Under the pieces are notes generated by a model, which worked only from the letters and a program-made list of their open reading frames with translations, was not told where the DNA came from and ran no database searches. From Megaustenia siamemsis (Eukaryota > Mollusca > Gastropoda > Stylommatophora > Ariophantidae), in assembly GCA_032433765.1 (NCBI GenBank), contig JAVIAB010000051.1:55388828-55452827 (forward strand): a DNA stretch of 64,000 nt. The letters run 5' to 3'. The translations under genes and the position numbers were made by a program. This document shows positions 57,330 to 64,000 of this stretch, piece by piece. The stretch's first letter is position 1. Each line of letters starts with the position of its first letter.

Positions 57330-60110
57330 AAATATATAAGTATGGACAGTAAAAGTAGACAAAGTACAAGTAGTTGTGGTATTAGTAGCAGCAGTGTAAC
57401 AGAAGTAGCGAGAGCAGTGGTCGTAGTGACAGCAGTGGTAGCAGCAGTAGTTGTATTGAAAGTAGTGGTAGAAGCAGTACTTGTAGTGACAGCAGTGGTA
57501 GAAGCAGTAGTCGTAGTGACAGTAGTGGTAGAAGCAGTAGTCGTAGTGACAGTAGTGATAGAAGCAGTAATTGTAGTGACAGTAGTGATAGAAGCAGTAA
57601 TTGTAGTGACAGTAGTGATAGAAGCAGTAATTGTAGTGACAGCAGTGATAGAAGCAGTAATTGTAGTGACAGTAGTGATAGAAGCAGTAATTGTAGTGAC
57701 AGTAGTGATAGAAGCAGTAATTGTAGTGACAGTAATGATAGAAGCAGTAATTGTAGTGACAGCAGTGGTAGAAGCAGTACTTGTAGTGACAGCAGTGATA
57801 GAAGCAGTAGTCGTAGTGACAGTAGTGGTAGAAGCAGTAGTCGTAGTGACAGTAGTGATAGAAGCAGTAGTTGTAGTGACAGCAGTGGTAGAAGCAGTAC
57901 TTGTAGTGACAGCAGTGATAGAAGCAGTAATTGTAGTGATAGTAGTGGTAGAAGCAGTAGTTGTAGTGACAGCAGTGGTAGAAGCAGTAGTTGTAGTGAC
58001 AGCAGTGGTAGAAGCAGTAGTTGTAGTGACAGTAGTGATAGAAGCAGTAGTTGTAGTGACAGCAGTTGTAGAAGCAGTAGTTGTAGTGACAGCAGTGGTA
58101 GAAGCAGTAGTTGTAGTGACAGCAGTGATAGAAGCAGTAGTTGTAGTGACAGTAGTGGTAGAAGCAGTAGTTGTAGTGACAGCAGTGATAGAAGCAGTAG
58201 TTGTAGTGACAGCAGTGATAGAAGCAGTAGTTGTAGTAACAGTAGTGATAGACGCAGTAGTTTTAGTGAGGGTAGTGATAGAAGTAGTAGTTGTAGTGAC
58301 AGTAGTGATAGAAGTAGTACTTGTGGCAGTAGTGATAGAAGTAGTACTTCTAGTGACAGTAGTGAAGGAAGTAGTACTTGTAGTTACAGTAGTGATAGAA
58401 GTAGTACTGTAGTGACAGTAGTGATAGAAGTAGTACTTGTAGTGACAGTAGAGATAGAAGTAGTACTGTAGTGACAGTAGTGATAGAAGTAGTACTTGTA
58501 GTGACAGTAGTGATAGAAGTAGTACTGTAGTGACAGTAGTGATAGAAGTAGTACTTGTAGTGACAGTAGAGATAGAAGTAGTACTTGTAGTGACAGTAAT
58601 GATAGAAGCAGTACTTGTAGTGACATCAGTGGTAGAAGCAGTAGTAGTTGTAGTGACAGTAGTTGTAGAAGCAGTACTTGTAGTGACAGTAGTGGTAGAA
58701 GCAGTAGTTGTAGTGACAGCAGTGGTAGAAGCAGTACTTGTAGTGACAGTAGTGGTAGAGGCAGTAGTTGTAGTGACAGCAGTGGTAGAAGCAGTACTTG
58801 TAGTGACAGTAGTGGTAGAAGCAGTAGTTGTTGTGACAGTTGTGGTAGAAGCAGTACTTGTAGTGACAGCAGTGGTAGAAGCAGTAGTTGTAGTGACAGC
58901 AGTGGTAGAAGCAGTAGTTGTAGTCACATTAGTGGTAGAAGCAGTAATTGTAGTGACAGCAGTAGTAGAAGTAGTACTTGTAGTAGCAGTAGTTGTAGTG
59001 ACAGCAGTGGTAGAAGCAGTACTTGTAATGCCAGCAGTCGTAGAAGCAGTAGTTGTAGTGACAACAGTGGTAGAGGCAGTAGTTGTAGTTATAGTAGTGG
59101 TAGAAGCAGTAGTTGTAGTGACAGCAGTGGTAGCAGCAGTAGTTGTAGTGACAGCATTGGTAGAAGCAGTACTTGTAATGACAGCAGTGGTAGAAGCAGT
59201 AGTTGTAGTTACAGCAGTGGTAGAAGCAGTAGTCGTAGTTACAGCAGTGGTAGAAGCAGTAGTTGTAGTGACAGCAGTGGTAGAAGCAGTAGTCGTAGTG
59301 ACAGTAGTGGTAGAAGCAGTACTTATAGTGACAGCAGTGGTAGAAGCAGTAGTTGTAGTGACAGCAGTGTTAGAGGCAGCAGTTGTAGTTACAGTAGTGG
59401 TAGAAGCAGTAGTTGTAGTGACAGCAGTGGTAGAAGCAGTAGTCTTAGTGACAGTAGTGGTAGAAGCAGTACTTATAGTGACAGCAGTGGTAGAAGCAGT
59501 AGTTGTAGTGACAGCAGTGTTAGAGGCAGCAGTTGTAGTTACAGTAGTGATAGAAGCAGTAGTTGTAGTGACAGCAGTGATAGAAGCAGTAGTCGTAGTA
59601 CAACAGCAGTCGTAGAAACAGTAGTCGCACTGACAGCAGTCGTAGAAGCAGTATTCGTTGTGACAGTAGTGGTAGAAGCAGTAGTCGTAGTGACAGCAGT
59701 GGTAGAAGCAGTAGTTGTAGTGACAGCAGTGGTAGAAGCAGTAGTTGTAGTGACAGCAGTGGTAGAAGCAGTAGTTGTAGTGACAGCAGTGGTAGAAGCA
59801 GTAGTTGTAGTGGCAGCAGTGATAGAAGCAGTAGTTATAGTGACAGCAGTGGTAGAAGCAGTAGTTGTAGTGACAGTAGTGGTAGCTGCAGTATTTGTAG
59901 TGACAGCAGTGGTAGAAGCAATAGTTGTAGTGACAGTAGTGGTAGAAGTAGTAGTTGTAGTAACAGCAGCGGTAGAAGCAGTAGTTGTAGTAACAGCAGT
60001 GGTAACAGCAGTGGTAGCAGCAGTAGTTGTAGTAACAGCAGTGGTAGAAGCAGTAGTAAGATCAGTAGTTGGATTTGAATTGTTAGTGATAGTAATAGTA
60101 GTAATAGTAA
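57330..60110. repeat. 30-bp minisatellite, about 2.8 kb, about 90 copies
   Basis: Unit GTAGTGACAGCAGTGGTAGA plus AGCAGTAGTT, itself built from AGT/AGC/GGT triplets. Variants (AGTGATAGA, CTTGTAG, GTCGTAG) are patterned in blocks: AATGATAGA and TAATTG types to 57,760; GTAGTACTT types at 58,300-58,620; GGTAGAAGC types after. The 30-bp unit keeps frames open both ways: poly-Val-rich on plus, TTTTASTTAV-like (mucin-like) on minus, up to 538 codons. No start, signal peptide or flanking exon supports translation. Confidence 0.96.
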
Positions 60111-60116
60111 TAATAA

Positions 60117-60400
60117 TCATAATTGAGTGCCGTTTCCGCATCGAAGTTTGGCTACCATGGAGCGCCATTCCAGTCTGTCTCTTGCTTTGATGGTGCAGAT
60201 TATCATAGGTTGACTTGTCCGTCTTTTGACCTTTCTTGTCCATGTTAGTCTTGGTACGCCTGTGCCTTATTTGCCTTGTATTTTCCCTTCCAATATTACT
60301 TTTATTAGGCAGTTGTTTCTTTTAACATGCTCCAAAAATGTCATTTGCCTTGTTCTAATTGTGTTTAGTAGTTCTCTTTGCAACAGTAGAAAAAAGAGTG
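60117..60400 (-). mobile_element. 5'-truncated LINE (family A), minus strand
   Basis: Reverse of the family A C terminus: ATTGAGTGCCGTTTCCGCAT, CCATGGAGCGCCATTC, the GATGGTGCAGATT block, CTTGGTACGCCTGTGCC, AACATGCTCCAAAAATGTC. The tail on the plus strand is (TAA)nTCAT, less regular than GAT. It abuts the 30-bp array and lies 130 bp from SINE-1, as in the 11-kb region. Confidence 0.85.
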
Positions 60401-60527
60401 AGGTAGTTTGATTTGAACTTGCAGTGGTTTCAACAGATGTATTATAAAATCATTGGTGATTATAGTAGTAATAGTAGTAGTAGTCGAAATGTCGATAATT
60501 ATAATAACAGTAGTTATTATTATAAAA

Positions 60528-60794
60528 GTAGGAGTCAATATAGCTCAGTGGTTAGTGAACTGGACTACAAAGGACAAGGGGTAGGGTTTGACCTCAACCG
60601 ACGGCTTCCGGGTTCACCCAGCCTTAAATGGGTACCGGATTTTTTTCTGGGAAAGTAAAGCGGCACGGGCGCAATACCGACCACATTACCGCAAAAAGCA
60701 TGTGCCGAAGGTCTGTAAAATGTATGGTCACTAACACCATATTCCCTATACGCCGCCACTTGGCATGACGGGGGTACTTTACTTTTTTTTTTTA
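60528..60794 (+). mobile_element. tRNA-derived SINE (SINE-1), plus strand
   Basis: Head TAGCTCAGTGGTTAGTGAAC (A box) and GGGTTTGACCTC (B box, one mutation from the GGGTTCGATCCC of the other copy). The body is identical in plan to 11,264-11,017, ending GGGGTACTTTACTTTTTTT. A 9-bp ATTATAAAA flanks it (60,519-60,527; 60,795-60,803), weaker than an ideal duplication because it is AT-rich. Confidence 0.88.
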
Positions 60795-60803
60795 ATTATA
60801 AAA

Positions 60804-61370
60804 CTGCCGTTTTTAGATGAAAGAAAATAGGAAGAATAATAAAAAGAGGAATGAAGAATAGCCCGAAGAAGAACAGATAATACAAACAATAAATAAATAT
60901 TGAAGTTAGTTCAATGACAGTCACATTACTTGTGACAGTGCACGTTTCAGTTAAGCCAACGTATTATAAATAAAAGAACGAATTTTAATTTTAAATGCAT
61001 CACTTTCTTTCAGTAATTATCTTCGATCTACTGGTTTATAAATAAATTAAACCCTAAATATATTCTTACTAAGAGTAAAATTCAGGTGCTACAAGGTTAA
61101 GGGAGATTAATGTTGTCAAACATCTCAGCAGTTCTCGTAAAACATTCATGATTCTCAAGCACAAGCCGTTAGTTCATCCGTCAACTTTCCATGAAACCAC
61201 TCGGGGCGCTCTATAAACATCTTGACAGTGATTACAGCCCCTGAGTGCTGGCATCAAGGAACTCAAGCAGACACTAAAACAGAGGTTCTCGTACTGTGGC
61301 TTGCCGGCCTAGTGAGGTAAAAAGAGTGACGGAGACGGTGAATTTTGAGGGGTTTTAAACACTGGAAGTA
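60804..61370. other. Unassigned sequence
   Basis: AT-rich to 61,080. No gene or element recognised. Confidence 0.5.
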
Positions 61371-61374
61371 GAAG

Positions 61375-62215
61375 AGATCTCTGGTGTTGGATGCTGTATC
61401 GGTGTTTATGTTGAAGGGATCTCTGGTGTTGAATGCTGTATCGGTGTTGATGTTGAAGGGATCTCTGGTGTTGAATGCTGTATCGGTGTTGATGTTGAAG
61501 GAATCTCTGGTGTTGAATGCTGTATCGGTGTTGATGTTGAAGGAATCTCTGGTGTTGAATGCTGTATCGGTGTTGATGTTGAAGGAATCTCTGGTGTTGA
61601 ATGCTGTATCGGTGTTGATATTGAAGGGAACTCGCGTATTGCATGCTGTAGCAGTGTTGATGTTGAAGGGATCTCTGGTGTTGAATGCTGTATCAGTGTT
61701 GATATTGAAGGGATCTCTGGTGTTGGATGCTGTATCGGTGTTGATATTGAAGGGATCTCGGGTATTGAATGCTGTATCGGTGTTGATATTGAAGGGATCT
61801 CTGGTGTTGGGTGCTGTATCGGTGTTGATATTGAAGGGATCTCGGGTATTGAATGCTGCATAGGTGTTGTTGTTGAAGTGATCTCGGGTATTGTGTGCTG
61901 CATAGGTGTTGTTGTTGAAGTGATCTCGGGTATTGTGTGCTGCATAGGTGTTGTTGTTGAAGTGATCTCGGGTATTGTGTGCTGTATCGGGGTTCATGTT
62001 GAAGAGATCTAGGGTGTTGAATGCTGTATCGGTGTTCATGTTGAAGGGATCTCGGGTGTTGAATGCTGTATCGGTGTTCATGTTGAAGGGATCTAGGGTG
62101 TTGAATGCTGTATCGGTGTTCATGTTGAAGAAATTTCGAGTGTTGATTGCTGTATCGGTGTTCACGTTGAATGGATCTCGGGTGTTGAATGCTGTAGCGG
62201 TGTTGATGTTGAAGA
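61375..62215. repeat. 42-bp tandem array, about 20 copies
   Basis: The unit has GGATCTCTGGTGTTGAATGC, TGTATCGGTGTTGATGTTGAAG, period 42 bp. Three consecutive units near 61,850-61,980 form a distinct subgroup (GTTGTTGTTGAAGTGATC). As 42 is a multiple of 3, frames up to 348 codons stay open on the minus strand with a 14-residue repeat (TPEIPSTSTPIQHS and others). I treat them as incidental. Confidence 0.95.
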
Positions 62216-62319
62216 CAGAAATGTCGCCATTTCTTGTTCGGTGAAATAAATGGCTGATGAAACTTCTGAAAGCTTGGATGTCAGCTGCGGCATGGGAACG
62301 AAATAACAAACCTGTTTAG

Positions 62320-63058
62320 CAGTGAAGAAAAAATCATTTAGCGATGAAGAAAAAAACATTTAGCGGTGAAGAAAAAAACATTTAGCGGTGAAGAAAAAAA
62401 CATTTAGCGGCGAAGAAAAGAACATTTAGCAGTGAAGAAAAAAACATTTAGCAGTGAAGAAAAAAACATTTAGCGGTGAAGAAAAAAACATTTAGCGGTG
62501 AAGAAGAGAACATTTAGCAGTGAAGAAAAAAACATTTTTAGCGGTGAAGAAAAAACATTTAGCGGCGAAGAAGAGAACATTTAGCAGTGAAGAAAAAAAC
62601 ATTTAGCGGTGAAGAAGAGAACATTTAGCAGTGAAGAAAAAAACAATTAGCGGTGAAGAAGAGAACATTTAGCAGTGAAGAAAAAAACATTTAGCGGTGA
62701 AGAAGAGAATATTTAGCGGTGAAGAAAAAACATTTAGATTTAGCGATGAAGAAGCGAACATTTAGCGGTGAAGAAGAGAACATTTAGCGGTGAAGAAGAG
62801 AATATTTAGCGGTGAGAAGAACATTTAGCGGTGAGGAGAACATTTAACGGTGAAGAAGAGAACATTTAGCGTGAAGAAGAGAACATTTACCGGTGAGGAG
62901 AACATTTAGCGGTGAAGAAGAGAACATCTAGCGGTGAAGAAGAGAACATTTAGCGGTGAAGAGAATATTTAGCGGTGAAGAAGAGAACATTTAGCGGTGA
63001 AGAAGCGAACATATAGCAGTGAAGGGAACATTTAGCGGTGACGAGGAGAACATTTAGG
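62320..63058. repeat. 22-bp tandem array, about 33 copies
   Basis: Unit AACATTTAGCGGTGAAGAAG plus AG/AAAA. Left units carry AAAAAA, right units GAAGAG, with deletions (GGTGAGGAG) toward the right. Confidence 0.95.
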
Positions 63059-63430
63059 GGTCGTTTTCTTCTTATCTAATTGTTTTATTCTTTACTGGTC
63101 TCTTTCTCTTTTTTTTTTATTTATCGACTTCTTCTCCACCCTATACTTTTACCATTTATCTCATTTCTTCCCCCCCCCCCCCCCCCCCAATGTAATTTTA
63201 CAGCTTCACTTTCTGAGTTTTCAAAAAATGAAAGAAAAGCTGAAATTGTTGTTGATTTCAACAAAATAATTTCTTTCAATAGCAAAATATAGTCCTATGG
63301 AATTGTCTATCGAAGATGTTCAATTTTATTTCTTTGTTGTCGACGTTAATCTTTGCTTACTTTCACATGGCTCAACATTCTAGTAAGCTTTCTTCTTTTC
63401 TCTTTCTCATTTGTACCGAAAAGGTGTCGT
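63059..63430. other. Unassigned sequence with poly(C) run
   Basis: C17 to C18 at about 63,171-63,188 between pyrimidine-rich and A-rich sequence. No gene recognised. Confidence 0.5.
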
Positions 63431-63720
63431 GGTTATATCATTTGTCGTTCTTGCGCTGCTCGAACTGTCTGAATTAGTGATTTTCCTTCGTTGCTACATG
63501 TCTCTGTTACTGCATCTATCCATCTTCTTCTGGGTCTTCCTCTTGGTCTTTTTCCCTGCATTCTCGAGAAGAACGCCCTTGATGGTGATTGGTGAGGACC
63601 TGGTAAGCAAATGACAATATTTGATGAGGACATTCATGATTCTAGAGTGTAGTTTCCATACCCACATGTTGTTGAGGTACCCCTGAGATGCATCCGCATC
63701 CCTTCTCCAATTCACCCACT
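63431..63720 (-). mobile_element. LINE C-terminal fragment (family C), minus strand
   Basis: The minus frame 63,633-63,433 reads SRMQGKRPRGRPRRRWIDAV, then SLIQTVRAAQERQMI, the basic R+G+P++W block and terminal helix common at LINE ORF2 ends. The upstream frame (63,715-63,494) continues the same element out of phase. No tail or duplication identified. Confidence 0.78.
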
Positions 63721-64000
63721 AGATGTTGTCTCACTCTCATAAAGATAGTAAGGAGTGGTTAGGCGTCATGCCGGAGAGGTATTTATCTCAGCGAGCTGCC
63801 AATGAAACGCAGTCTTTTTGAGACACTGACCAATTGAATCGAACAGCAAAGACAGGATGTTAGGAAGTAATATTTTGCATATAATTTGGGGAAGGTGTGG
63901 CGTCAATCTTCGGGAATAGTCAGACACACAGTGGGCCAGTCAGTGGGAGACGTCAGTCAAAAGGAGAGGATCGTCAGAACTGGGTAGTGCGTGGATTGAA
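63721..64000. other. Unassigned sequence at window edge
   Basis: No feature recognised. Confidence 0.5.

Noticed and set aside
61263..62309. 348-codon minus frame with NINTDTAFNTRDPF repeats
   Set aside because: 42-bp array in which several frames on both strands are open; no start context, signal peptide or second exon.

Overview
The window reads as intergenic or intronic chromosome from a eukaryote, most likely an animal and plausibly a mollusc (gastropod-like). The support is its mix of repeats: 5'-truncated LINEs with short microsatellite tails, tRNA-headed SINEs, a pogo/Tigger DNA transposon, Ty3/Gypsy and Penelope-like fragments, and many minisatellites. Nothing looks bacterial: there are no operons, ribosome binding sites or rRNA genes. 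The taxon is inference. Only one candidate host gene is visible, and nearly every other long reading frame is a by-product of a tandem array.

Layout. 1-11 kb: a 41-bp array; a SINE-like repeat split by a LINE insertion (2.26-2.76 kb); 45-, ~38- and 29-bp arrays; a Penelope-like fragment with a GIY-YIG-type motif (5.6-6.0 kb); and a 4-kb, 46-bp satellite with higher-order structure. 11-19 kb: a tRNA-derived SINE beside a LINE fragment, 2.4 kb of mostly unrecognised sequence, then a 37-bp array split by an insertion, a 33-bp array and a 35-bp array. 19.28-24.55 kb: a 5.27-kb unit bounded by terminal inverted repeats (TIRs) and a perfect 6-bp target duplication, enclosing a decayed Gypsy pol on the minus strand. 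24.6-35.5 kb: 29- and 30-bp arrays, microsatellites, SINEs and LINE pieces. 35.6-38.4 kb: the longest LINE, minus strand, endonuclease to C terminus, with its reverse transcriptase active site lost. 39-42.7 kb: a 17-bp array, a LINE C terminus and a pogo element with clear ends. 44-51 kb: 43- and ~40-bp arrays, a SINE-like insertion with about 700 bp of (TATC)n as its tail, and 2.1 kb of AGT-type trinucleotide repeat. 52.7-53.6 kb: a Cys-rich, sequon-rich two-repeat protein on the minus strand. 54-64 kb: more SINE and LINE copies and 30-, 42- and 22-bp arrays.

About one third of the window is tandem repeat by summing the array lengths. Mobile elements are the next largest class. Several are defined well by target site duplications (TSDs) readable in the sequence, which gives a relative order for some insertions.

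The best candidate for something undescribed is the composite at 19,279-24,552: long inverted repeats and a 6-bp duplication of the kind known from Maverick/Polinton elements, around a Gypsy-type polymerase, with a cluster of bulged hairpins and an in-frame 51-bp repeat inside. Coordinates of array edges are approximate to about 10-20 bp. Repeat family labels A-E and SINE-1 to SINE-4 are local to this answer.
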